Assembly (NCBI RefSeq): GCF_014268655.2
Contig: NZ_JABWQX020000001.1
Coordinates: 2,448,001-2,512,000, forward strand
Length of the DNA stretch: 64,000 bases
Direction of reading: 5' to 3'
Source: Pseudomonas marvdashtae
Lineage (GTDB): Bacteria; Pseudomonadota; Gammaproteobacteria; Pseudomonadales; Pseudomonadaceae
The notes beneath the pieces were generated by a model, which worked only from the letters and a program-made list of their open reading frames with translations, was not told where the DNA came from and searched no databases. Positions 54,066-61,541 of the stretch are shown piece after piece; positions within the stretch are counted from its first letter, which is position 1, and each line of letters opens with the position of its first letter. The position numbers and the translations under genes are program-made.

Positions 54066-54138
54066 TCTGACGCTGACACACCTCTACCCAACGCCAGTAC
54101 TCCACCATGTCGAGCTGAGCGATCTCAGAGGGCTGCAT
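54025..54138 (-). CDS. GpE-like frameshift extension of the tail chaperone
   Basis: This 37-aa in-frame piece begins with ATG at 54138 and reads MQPSEIAQLDMVEYWRWVEV, the GpE-like motif found after tail chaperones. Upstream the same frame is open back to about 54225 and overlaps the end of the gp41-like gene. It is likely made as a C-terminal extension by a -2 (or +1) slip near GCGGGAAA at 54199-54206, rather than as a separate protein. Confidence 0.65.
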   Translation of the reverse strand: MQPSEIAQLDMVEYWRWVEVCQRQINRRLELADKTSG

Positions 54139-54439
54139 CCTGAGTACCAGCAACAACGCTTCGTCCCAGGAGTGCAGCAAGGTCGCGTGCGGCTGCCATT
54201 TCCCGCAACACCTCGGTGGCTAGCCGCGAGTCGGCGATGTCGAACTCGCCCAGGTCTTCGAGGGTGATGCCCAGCATCTTGGCCACCAGCAGGTCTTCCA
54301 TGGCGCCTTCGTCTTTGGTCACCGCTTGCGCCGCGGTGATGTCTTTGCGTTTGAGGCGTTTGATGGGCAGCGTTGATATCTGCTCGCCGCTGGCGCTGGT
54401 GAACGGGAAATTGAGGGTGAATGTCAGTGCATCGGCCAT
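54125..54439 (-). CDS. Tail assembly chaperone (Mu gp41-like)
   Basis: This 104-aa protein matches the gp41-type tail assembly family: the family-like FTLNFPFTSASGEQISTLPIKRLKRKDI and a DLLVAKMLGITLEDLGEFDIAD core. It coats the tape measure while the tail forms. In Mu the equivalent gene uses a -2 frameshift to give a longer product, and here the GpE-like frame overlaps its end in the frame such a slip needs. It is preceded by a 21-bp repeat and then by cargo. Confidence 0.85.
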   Translation of the reverse strand: MADALTFTLNFPFTSASGEQISTLPIKRLKRKDITAAQAVTKDEGAMEDLLVAKMLGITLEDLGEFDIADSRLATEVLREMAAARDLAALLGRSVVAGTQDAAL

Positions 54440-54515
54440 CGTTTTGCTCCAGGTCGATCGTGAGATCGGTTGCTCTTGGGTTGAGCCCTGATGATGACGG
54501 TGCGGGCGGATGCTG

Positions 54516-54536
54516 GCTTTTAATCGGATTTAAAGA
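54516..54536 (-). repeat. 21-bp repeat ahead of the tail chaperone (copy 2)
   Basis: Identical to the sequence at 47802-47822 and in the same orientation. It lies 77 bp before the chaperone start, where the tail genes resume after the cargo. Confidence 0.7.
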
Positions 54537-54606
54537 GACGATTCGGGCTGCATAGCAAGCCGCAACCAACATCGGAGACCGGACGGAAGACGAAATTACG
54601 ATTGAA

Positions 54607-54822
54607 ATGGACGGAGTGGAACACACCGCTCTGTATAGCGTGTTCAGCGACACATTGACGGTGTCGCTGCCTGATGGAAGCCAACGTTCCACTGAGCTTC
54701 GTGGGCTTAACCCAGTCAGCGCCGCGAGGGTTCATCTGCGTGCTTACATTGGCCGGGTTGCTGAAGAGAAGAAGCAAGAGACCTTGTTGTTCTTGCTGCC
54801 TGATCACCGGGTGTATGGCTAA
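54607..54822 (+). CDS. Small conserved-looking protein of unknown function
   Basis: This 71-aa frame contains EMDGVEHTALYSVFSDTLTV-type text, an SxxDGSQRSTEL strand and SAARVHLRAYIGRVAEEKK. The frame is open 51 bp upstream with no better start. A second, decayed copy of the C-terminal part (SAARIHLRAYVGGITKQKKP) lies at 56470-56536. The family is not recognised. It stands next to the LOTUS cassette on the same strand. Confidence 0.45.
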   Translation: MDGVEHTALYSVFSDTLTVSLPDGSQRSTELRGLNPVSAARVHLRAYIGRVAEEKKQETLLFLLPDHRVYG

Positions 54823-54924
54823 GGCCCTGTGTTTTGGGTTTGAAGTGCGCGCAGCCTGAATGGGGGTGCAACAACCAGCCAATCGGCGGTATCTTGGTCG
54901 ACTGACGCAATTATGGAAGAAATC

Positions 54925-55341
54925 ATGGAACTCACACCGTTTGTTACAACCCTGCGGGCGGTTACCCAAGAATATTGGGACATCAACAAAAGGCCTCTGC
55001 TGCTGAGTAACCTACCTGGGCTTTTTGCTGAGCAGCAGGTGGATTACCGAGCTGAGCTGAATGGGGAGACGCTGAAGTCTTTTGTGAGACGAACGTCCAA
55101 TGATGTTACTTATAAAGTGATCACACACCCTGTGCACCGAGCAAAAATCGGCTTGGTGCCTCCCCAAGTGGATTACACATTTGAAGCTGATCCTGAGCCC
55201 GCAAAGGAAGCCGCCTCTTCTGAAATCCCCCCCGTTCAAAATGATGCGATCGTCTTGCTGAGTATCCTGAGCAAGCTGGATCCAGAGGATTTGGAGAAGA
55301 TCAACATCCCTGTGTCTGTGCTTGCGAAGCTATTCAAATAG
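54925..55341 (+). CDS. LOTUS/OST-HTH-like protein (cargo cassette gene 1)
   Basis: This 138-aa protein has residues about 20-90 that read as a winged-helix of OST-HTH/LOTUS type: PLLLSNLPGLFAEQQVDYRA, then GETLKSFVRRTSNDVTYKVI and a strand with IGLVPP. The second half is acidic and ends VLLSILSKLDPEDLEKINIP. An ATG at 54913 is possible, but GGAAG favours 54925. LOTUS domains bind RNA (G-rich or structured) or protein partners. It overlaps nothing and lies 2 bp before the next gene. Family assignment is by eye. Confidence 0.55.
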   Translation: MELTPFVTTLRAVTQEYWDINKRPLLLSNLPGLFAEQQVDYRAELNGETLKSFVRRTSNDVTYKVITHPVHRAKIGLVPPQVDYTFEADPEPAKEAASSEIPPVQNDAIVLLSILSKLDPEDLEKINIPVSVLAKLFK

Positions 55342-55343
55342 CC

Positions 55344-56162
55344 ATGAGAGTGTTCATCGGACTAGCGACGGGGAACGCATTTCTGCGAAAGGAGTTCCTA
55401 AAGCTTCGTAACAAGATCACCGCACCTTCGAATTTCCCAGGAGGCACTTTGAGCTTGGAACTGGGAGCGCCTGATCTCAGCCGGGAGCCGAACCTGGAAC
55501 GTTATTTTCACGATAAATCCAGCACGAGTGATGCGCTGCTTGTGATAGGAGACGATCGTTGCGGCGCCTGCCTGGAATTTACCCGCACAGCGCTGTTTAT
55601 ACATCACGTAGGAATTCCGTCTCGAGTAGAAAATGCCGAGAGCTATCTGGTCCAAAAAATTAATAGCCTGCTCAGCACGTTTGCAGCGTTTTGTATTGAA
55701 GTATTGAACGGTCAGAATCAGCAAGCGTCATTGCTGCCGGAGCGCAATTTCGATGCCGCAGAGTGGCGTGATTTGGTTGAGCTTGTGCGCTTACGCACCC
55801 AAGCTCCGACCTTCGTTGAAGAGACCAAGGCATTGTTTTCGCTGCTTAAGCAGCGTCGAAAACCTCGACGCAAATCGAGCTACTCGACGCGCTACTTCAT
55901 CGACGATGCTGACAAGCACTTCGAATATGGTACAGAGCATCACAGTCTGCCTGCCACCGGTGCTCCGCACACGCTCTCTTGCGAGCTGAATTTCACATTC
56001 CGATTCGGTAGAAAAGTGGCTGATGTCCAACGGCACTTCAACGTCACGCGAGGCCCTGGGAATAATCCATCCATAAAAGGCTCTTTCCCAAACTGCCATT
56101 GCGCGTGGAGGGATGTGACGAAAACCACGCATCTGAACATGTTCATGAACGATTATTACTAG
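55344..56162 (+). CDS. Unknown partner protein, possibly SLOG/TIR-like (cargo cassette gene 2)
   Basis: This 272-aa protein begins MRVFIGLATGNAFLRKEFLK. Around residue 65 it reads SDALLVIGDDRCGACLEFTRTALFI, then HHVGIPSRVENAE. This recalls SLOG or nucleoside-deoxyribosyltransferase-type domains that bind or cut nucleotides, but the match is weak. The C-terminal about 100 residues hold a separate beta-rich region (SCELNFTFRFGRKVADVQRHF). It is 2 bp after the LOTUS-like gene and has its own terminator, so the two form one unit. Confidence 0.6.
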   Translation: MRVFIGLATGNAFLRKEFLKLRNKITAPSNFPGGTLSLELGAPDLSREPNLERYFHDKSSTSDALLVIGDDRCGACLEFTRTALFIHHVGIPSRVENAESYLVQKINSLLSTFAAFCIEVLNGQNQQASLLPERNFDAAEWRDLVELVRLRTQAPTFVEETKALFSLLKQRRKPRRKSSYSTRYFIDDADKHFEYGTEHHSLPATGAPHTLSCELNFTFRFGRKVADVQRHFNVTRGPGNNPSIKGSFPNCHCAWRDVTKTTHLNMFMNDYY

Positions 56163-56167
56163 CAAAA

Positions 56168-56201
56168 AAAAGCGGAAAACAATTAATTGATTTCCGCTTT
56201 T
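56168..56201 (+). terminator. Intrinsic terminator of the LOTUS cassette
   Basis: AAAAGCGGAAA and TTTCCGCTTTT pair perfectly (11 bp) around a 12-base loop, ending in a T-run. It begins 6 bp after the cassette's second stop codon. Confidence 0.9.
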
Positions 56202-56423
56202 ATGCACCTATCACGATGTTCCACCCGCTGCGTCAATAGAGAGGATCACTGCACTGAAACATTTGTTTCGGAGTTTTCCTAGCTACTGGGACCACACTTG
56301 CCAGATCGGTGTCCAACGTGTTGGATTCAGCGAACTGGACGGCCTGGAGCGTAGATGACGGAAGGATTCTATCAAACTGCGCTGCTTCGAGCAAATCTCG
56401 TAGAGCTCCCTTCCTTCAAGATT

Positions 56424-56453
56424 CAAGAAAATCCAAGATTTTTGTTATACCTA
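56424..56453 (-). repeat. Remnant of the 3' end of the tail-tube gene
   Basis: This 30-bp segment matches 61018-61047 at 25 of 30 bases. On the minus strand it reads RYNKNLGFS-stop, against the intact tube gene's RYNKNLGIS-stop. The frame is closed by a TGA a few codons upstream, so it is a fragment, not a gene. Confidence 0.75.
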
Positions 56454-56469
56454 GCTGCGTGGGCTCAGC

Positions 56470-56536
56470 TCAGCCAGCGCCGCGAGGATTCACCTGCGTG
56501 CGTATGTTGGCGGTATTACCAAGCAGAAGAAGCCAT
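56470..56536 (+). pseudogene. Decayed copy of the small gene at 54607
   Basis: The plus-strand frame SAARIHLRAYVGGITKQKKP-stop resembles SAARVHLRAYIGRVAEEKK of 54607-54822. The 5' half is missing. Nucleotide identity covers about 50-60 bp only. Confidence 0.5.
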
Positions 56537-56607
56537 AGGCTTTGATGGTTCTTTTGTTGTTTTGTTGTGGAGGGGCCCTTGCGGCGCCCCCACAACACAC
56601 CTGGCGT

Positions 56608-56970
56608 CTACCCAGGCTTGTGGTTATCCAGTACTCGATTGACCGCTAATTCCCCCAACATGATGACCCGCTGCAGCACCAGCATCGTTTGGCGTCGTGG
56701 GCCGTCCGTGATGTCGGTGAGTTCGCTGACCAGCACGCTGGCGGATGCCAGGTTTTCGCACGCCTCAACGAGCAACGTTTCGTCATCCACCGTTGGGTCG
56801 ATGGTGAAGATCGTGCCGCGCCTGTAGGGCCGTATCTGCGTTTTCGGCGCCCCGGGGTTGAGGTAGATCTTGAGCGCGCGGTCTGCCGCCTCTTTCAATT
56901 TTTCGGGGTCGAGAGAGTCGTCGTAGAGTACCGAATAGATATCCGGGGGATTGGGCGTTACTTTGAACAT
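56608..56970 (-). CDS. DUF6124-like protein
   Basis: This 120-aa protein starts at 56970 behind AGGA. Text such as MFKVTPNPPDI, AADRALKIYLNPGAPKTQI, ACENLASASVLVSELTDI and QRVIMLGELAVNRVLDNHKPG matches the small DUF6124 family that is common in Pseudomonas. The function is not known. It lies in the cargo segment in the tail-gene orientation, but is not a tail gene. Confidence 0.75.
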   Translation of the reverse strand: MFKVTPNPPDIYSVLYDDSLDPEKLKEAADRALKIYLNPGAPKTQIRPYRRGTIFTIDPTVDDETLLVEACENLASASVLVSELTDITDGPRRQTMLVLQRVIMLGELAVNRVLDNHKPG

Positions 56971-58054
56971 AATTGACATTCCTACATTGGGGCTGCAACC
57001 GTTCTCGACTAAAAGAAGGGTGGCGGCTGTGCGCAGGTTAGTCGACCGGTAGGAATGGCAAAAACCCGGCGCGCCCGAGGACGCCCTGCGCACAACCACC
57101 ATTTAGTGCAGGCATATAAATGACCTGACTGAACGGTGCTCAAGCACCTTACCAAACCTGATGGGCGACTAAACCCGACCACTGATGAGCAGTGGCAGGT
57201 CAACGATAGAGTCCAGGGGCAAAGTGCACAAGCCAGCGGATTCTGAAGCATGCGTAAGGAAGTCCGCAAGGTCTCGTAGCCTTTAAGGCGTAATGTGGAG
57301 TGTATTTAAACGTGTCGCGCTGGATATGTTTACAGCCATTAAACACGGCGACTTTACTTCGTTATTTTTTGGGGCTGTATTGCTGAAAATACAGCGTCTT
57401 ATGGGAGGCTTCGGGCTCATCGATATTAAACGGGATCATGCCTTATATAATACGCTGGTGATGCTTTGAGGAATTTTCCTACATTTGACCGCAGCAATGA
57501 TGTGCATTCTCGGCAGAGGGTTTGAGGTTGGAGGCGATCTTTGGTGATTGGCTTCGGCCTTCGATCGCACATGAAGGGCTTTGAAGGATGCTTGGCGGAG
57601 GGAGGCAGCTGTACGAGGTCACCGGCTGAAAGATCGCACTCAATGCAGTGGGTTGAACCTCGCACAGCTACCAGAAAGCTCTGGCGGTTAAAAGATGGCA
57701 CTGTACGCCGGTGTGGACCGGGGATTTGCAATGCCGGAGTGCCCAGGGGGCCCGGCGTACAGCGCTATCAAACATCGGGCGGAGCGGCCTGTTCATTCAT
57801 GAGAGGTACCTAAGTACAACCGCAGGCTGCTCCGCCCGGTCACCGCGAGCGGTGACGAGGGATAAGATACCGGGGGGGCTATGGATGCGCTGCCGGGGGA
57901 TTCTGTGGTGGTTGTAGGGAATGGCGCTGGGGGTTGTAGCCCGTCGAAAGACTCCTATCCCTAGAAGGCATAGTCTTCGACATTGCGTACGGACTCACCG
58001 CTAAATGGCTGCTAATCTTCAGCGTCCCTCTGTCTAGCGTAATGAGGCTCAGAT
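56971..58054. other. 1.1-kb region without a clear gene; structured DNA at 57,698-57,837
   Basis: No convincing coding frame was found. Several inverted repeats occur. CTGTACGCCGG near 57700 pairs with CCGGCGTACAG ending near 57762. GGGCGGAGCGGCCTG (57777-57791) pairs with CAGGCTGCTCCGCCC (57823-57837), one mismatch. Weak frames at 57009-57269 and 57426-57731 are not supported. A structured RNA or decayed repeat is possible. Confidence 0.4.
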
Positions 58055-58561
58055 TTGGCTCAGCTCCCAGTTGCGAATGACATCCAAGCCAGCGTCGATT
58101 CCATCAATGCTGAGATATTTGAAGTCTTACGCGATGCGAAAGTACTTGCCCGGCGCTACTACCGGTTAACGGGCAAGCCGTTAGGTATTACCGGTGAGGT
58201 GGCTGAATACGAAGCCGCGACCAAGCTTGGCCTGGATCTACATTGCGCCAGAAAGGCCGGTTACGATGCCACCGAAATCAGAAATGGCTGCCCTGTACAT
58301 ATCCAGATCAAAGGCCGGTGCGTGGTGAACCCGGCCAGGATCGTCGGCCGATTGGGCTCGATTGATTTGGCGCAGCCCTTCGACGCGGTGCTGTTGGTGT
58401 TGCTTGACTCTGATTTCAACGCTTTTGCTATGTACGAGGCCAGTCGTTATGCGGTGGTTGCCGCCCTGACTAAACCGGGTTCAAGAGCTCGCAATGAACG
58501 GGGTTCGTTAGGGATTCGGCAGTTTATGGCAATAAGCTCGCAGCGTTGGCTGCGTCAATAG
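58055..58561 (+). CDS. DUF6998-like protein with a possible PD-(D/E)XK nuclease core
   Basis: This 168-aa protein probably starts at the TTG at 58055 behind GAGG. It contains LARRYYRLTGKPLGITGEVAEYEAA, GYDATEI, VHIQIKGRC and FDAVLLVLLDSDFNAFAMYEA, then RNERGSLGIRQF. The order Glu - Asp - (I)QIKG fits a PD-(D/E)XK active site. I recall this pattern as DUF6998. It is convergent with the anticodon-nuclease-like gene (75 bp apart), in the same cargo segment. It may be a nuclease or an accessory; no activity is shown. Confidence 0.6.
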   Translation: MAQLPVANDIQASVDSINAEIFEVLRDAKVLARRYYRLTGKPLGITGEVAEYEAATKLGLDLHCARKAGYDATEIRNGCPVHIQIKGRCVVNPARIVGRLGSIDLAQPFDAVLLVLLDSDFNAFAMYEASRYAVVAALTKPGSRARNERGSLGIRQFMAISSQRWLRQ

Positions 58562-58635
58562 ATGCATCCTACGAAGAGTTGTTGTAGGCACCGCATGGCG
58601 CAATATGATGATACTTTCTCCATGATTGGAGACTT

Positions 58636-60780
58636 TCAGCTCATCATTTTTTCGTAGTGCCCTCCAAAGCCGGTCTTTAGAAAAACCTGCTTGAAGCGCG
58701 CTATATAATTGTCTGGAGACATTTCCCCGAAATCAGTTAGGTTGACTGCGTCGGAGTGAGACTCTCTATTTACGTATCGATAGAGAGCACGAAATTCAGT
58801 GTCTTCTTCCTCCAGCTCCAGCAAGGCTTGTTGCAACTGATCTTGCCGATGAACAAAGGCAAAGTAATACTCAAGAATGTTTCGCATCATGTTTGGGATC
58901 ACATTTACGGACGTACGCCCTTCCTGTGCATCCTTGATGGTCTGCCAGAAGGATTGATAGTCATTTTGTATTTCATTGGGCTTCATTGGTATGATAGTGC
59001 TATAGATAGCTTTAGTGATCCGAAATAGCGAAAACTCGTCCGATTTTTTCAGATGCTTCAGCATTTCGTGAAAGAAAAACAGATTGTGCGTGAGAATAAA
59101 GACCTGTTTAAAACGGTCTTTGGGGTTGAGCACGCGACGATAAATTAGTGAAGCTATATCATAGATATAGTTGTGCGAAAGGCTCGATATAGGATCGTCG
59201 ATGACGATGACGCGATTGCTTTTTAGCTTGCCGCCTTTGCTGTCCAACTCTCCATTGCAGACTTCCAAAAAATATAGAAAGGAAATCAGAGTTTTCTCGC
59301 CCTCACTGAGGGTCTTGAAGACCCCTGTCGCTTGATTGGGGCGTTGAAGCTTGTACTGAGGAAGCTCGCCATCTTCCTTGACGACGGTGAACCCCTTAAG
59401 CCCTAGCATATTGAGTGAGACGTTGATGCTGTCGATGGACTGGTCAATATTTGTAATTTTTGCTTTGCTTGCGATGATGATGTCCCGGTGAACTTGTGCT
59501 TTTTGGCGAATATCTTCGATCACCTTACGCTTTTCATCGCTTTTCTTTTCGTGCTCCTCGTAGGCCTTTTTTGCAGAGACTATCAGGGGGTCGCAGTTGA
59601 CTCTAAAACAGTTCCAGAACTGTACCTTTATTTTCTCTAAGTGGGTTTTTTTGTCTTTTACTTTGAGGTTGAACGCATCAATTTTAGCTTGTTCTGCCGC
59701 GACCAAGGTATTGAGCTTAGCTAGAATATCGCTTGTAGGATGAAGGGTAATAGATACGGAGGGACTCGCTAATTTGGCTGAGAGGCTTTGGATATTTTGT
59801 TGCAGATTAACTTCCAGCTCCGCGATGGGGGCTTGAAAAGTAGGTAGCTGGTATTCCGGTCGACGATATTGAAGCTGGAGGCGTCCAGCCCCTGTTTCAT
59901 ATCGCGCCTTCAATGCAGTCAGTAGTTTTATCCTATCATCATAGGTCTTATCAAAAACCTTGCTGATCTCATTGTAAAATCCCTCCGGAAGCGTTTGCTG
60001 ACAAAATGGGCAGCGTTGGTCTTCCTTGTTCACGAGCCCTAACGCTTGCTTGACCCAATCTGAATTACCCAATTCGCGAATCAGCGCTGAAAGATAAGAG
60101 TCGCCGGAGCCGGTAATGACTTCCTGTAGCACCGCATCTTGCTCAATGTCGCCCTCCGAAAATCGGAAAACCGAGATGCCCGGCAATTCAATGTCACTCG
60201 CAGATTGCAGCTGCGCAGCCTCAGCCATCAGAGTTTCAACTGTGTTGGATGCTGGTAAGAGCTTCAGTTGGAGGACTTTTTCGGCCAGCTTTTCTTTAGT
60301 ATGGAAAGAGGTAAAACAATACTTCAATGCGGAGTTGTCGAACGGTTTCTTAAGGGCCCAAAGCTGCTCTCGCAATTTTTCCTCATTCGCTTTGTGAGCC
60401 GCTGCGAGTGCAAGTCCCGCGTTCACTTCGATCTGTCGTTCTTCTGCGAGCTTCTTGAGCGCAGCCTCCGCAGCCTCCAGTGCTTTCTCAGCCTCAATGT
60501 TGCCTTCGTTCAGCGTGAACACGCCAGGTTGAGAGCTCGCGTGAAAATTTTTCTCCGTGAAGGTGTGGTTGTACACCAGGACTTCACGTTCTGCGTCAGC
60601 AGGCTGAGTGCTGCACTGGTAATAGATCACATCCGCCGGATCCTGCAAAAAATTACCAATCGTGGTCTTCCCGGTTCCGTTGTGCCCGTAGAACACGTTC
60701 ACCTTGGTAAGCGGCCCAATCGTTGAGCTCTTGTCGGGGGAGTAGCTGGAAACACCGCGCAGAATGATATTTTTTATCAC
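58636..60780 (-). CDS. RloC/PrrC-like ATPase with anticodon nuclease-type C-terminus
   Basis: This is a 714-aa protein if begun at the GTG at 60780, which follows AAGGAT; a TTG at 60837 is the alternative. Walker A is GHNGTGKTT (about 32-40). Two long coiled coils surround a zinc-hook motif, RCPFCQQTL. The ABC signature is LSEGEKT and Walker B is VIVIDDPISSLSHN. Near the C-terminus R-N-I-L-E (Arg633, Glu637) and the His in VNRESHSD (His675) give the Arg-x3-Glu...His set reported for PrrC. RloC-like proteins sense DNA damage and cut tRNA anticodons. It lies in the tail operon orientation, behind the tube gene. Confidence 0.8.
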   Translation of the reverse strand: MIKNIILRGVSSYSPDKSSTIGPLTKVNVFYGHNGTGKTTIGNFLQDPADVIYYQCSTQPADAEREVLVYNHTFTEKNFHASSQPGVFTLNEGNIEAEKALEAAEAALKKLAEERQIEVNAGLALAAAHKANEEKLREQLWALKKPFDNSALKYCFTSFHTKEKLAEKVLQLKLLPASNTVETLMAEAAQLQSASDIELPGISVFRFSEGDIEQDAVLQEVITGSGDSYLSALIRELGNSDWVKQALGLVNKEDQRCPFCQQTLPEGFYNEISKVFDKTYDDRIKLLTALKARYETGAGRLQLQYRRPEYQLPTFQAPIAELEVNLQQNIQSLSAKLASPSVSITLHPTSDILAKLNTLVAAEQAKIDAFNLKVKDKKTHLEKIKVQFWNCFRVNCDPLIVSAKKAYEEHEKKSDEKRKVIEDIRQKAQVHRDIIIASKAKITNIDQSIDSINVSLNMLGLKGFTVVKEDGELPQYKLQRPNQATGVFKTLSEGEKTLISFLYFLEVCNGELDSKGGKLKSNRVIVIDDPISSLSHNYIYDIASLIYRRVLNPKDRFKQVFILTHNLFFFHEMLKHLKKSDEFSLFRITKAIYSTIIPMKPNEIQNDYQSFWQTIKDAQEGRTSVNVIPNMMRNILEYYFAFVHRQDQLQQALLELEEEDTEFRALYRYVNRESHSDAVNLTDFGEMSPDNYIARFKQVFLKTGFGGHYEKMMS

Positions 60781-61002
60781 GAGGCTATCCTTGGCAAATG
60801 GAGCGAGGACGGAGGTGAGCGTTATGCTGTGCCTCAAGCATAGAGCTGAATGGCCATCATCGTGGCTCTTCGTGCGCTATCCCATGCTTAAAGCGTAATT
60901 TTCATCAAATGTACCCACTCGTCCCATAGCAACACCGCACCATTTACTCGCAACAGATGGCAGTTGATGCTGAATAGATAAGGCTGCGTCACTATTGGCC
61001 TT

Positions 61003-61057
61003 ATCAGTTGGGGCTATCAGGAAATCCCAAGATTCTTGTTATATCTCCCCAACTGAT
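61003..61057. repeat. Inverted repeat spanning the tube stop codon
   Basis: ATCAGTTGGGG (61003-61013) is the exact complement of CCCCAACTGAT (61047-61057); the second arm is coding sequence of the tube gene's last residues. The tube stop lies in the 33-bp loop. It may be a weak terminator or a scar of insertion. Confidence 0.55.
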
Positions 61058-61541
61058 CCTCCCCACCCACCCGAAAAATATTCGCCAGATAATCCAGCAA
61101 CACCACCTCATCCCCGTTAATCATCTGCCGCACATAGGTCGCCGAAAACGGCGTCTCATACTTGGTCGGATCACGCGGTTTATGCGTACCCAACTGATAC
61201 TCCTTCCCGGTAATGGTCATGGTCGTGACCAGCGGAATCTCGTTCACCAGCCCGCCGTTGTTGAACACCTGGACGTTGGAGCGGCATTGCAACTGCACGC
61301 TCTTGAACGGTGTGACCAGCTTCTTGGCCGCCTCAACGTACAGGCTGTTCCAAGTGATTTTGCCTTCGAGCTTGTCGATGCCATCCGGCAGTTCGATCAG
61401 CCCGACCATGCCCAGCCCCTGAAAGTCGCTCGACACGGTTTTGATGCTGCCCAGGTCTATCTCTTCGCACTTGCCAAAGAAGCTGGTGCCATCGAGGTAG
61501 ACGTTGGCGTTGGAGATACGGTGTGCGCTAAAGCCTGCCAT
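61017..61541 (-). CDS. Major tail tube protein (P2 gpFII-like)
   Basis: This 174-aa tube protein shows MAGFSAHRISNANVYLDGTSFFGK, DFQGLGMVGLIELPDGIDKLEGKITWNSLYVEAAK and the closing TMTITGKEYQLGT. It forms the inner tube within the sheath. Its start is 1 bp from the sheath stop. A second copy of its last codons lies 4.6 kb downstream at 56424-56453. Confidence 0.92.
   Translation of the reverse strand: MAGFSAHRISNANVYLDGTSFFGKCEEIDLGSIKTVSSDFQGLGMVGLIELPDGIDKLEGKITWNSLYVEAAKKLVTPFKSVQLQCRSNVQVFNNGGLVNEIPLVTTMTITGKEYQLGTHKPRDPTKYETPFSATYVRQMINGDEVVLLDYLANIFRVGGEDQLGRYNKNLGIS

Larger units (their letters stand above)
56163..56607. other. 445-bp gap with terminator, tube-end remnant and decayed repeat
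   Basis: This gap holds the cassette terminator (56168-56201), a copy of the end of the tail-tube gene (56424-56453) and a decayed copy of the small gene at 54607 (56470-56536). No complete gene is seen. Confidence 0.6.

Noticed and set aside
54520..54969. 149-aa minus-strand frame opposite the small gene
   Set aside because: It reads as the reverse of the element at 54607 and has no coding features.
56608..57102. Phage tail assembly protein at this position
   Set aside because: The protein matches the DUF6124-like pattern and not tail chaperones; the true chaperone is at 54125-54439.
57009..57269. 86-aa Cys-rich minus-strand frame upstream of the DUF6124-like gene
   Set aside because: Biased, low-complexity composition and no start signal; probably non-coding leader DNA.
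57426..57731. 101-aa minus-strand frame with HCIEC and LCREC pairs
   Set aside because: Starts with TTG, has no binding site, lies in a repeat-rich gap and matches no family I know. The Cys pairs alone do not support a gene.
57109..58054. A retron or reverse transcriptase partner for the ATPase
   Set aside because: No reverse transcriptase motif was found nearby; the hairpins alone do not make a retron RNA.
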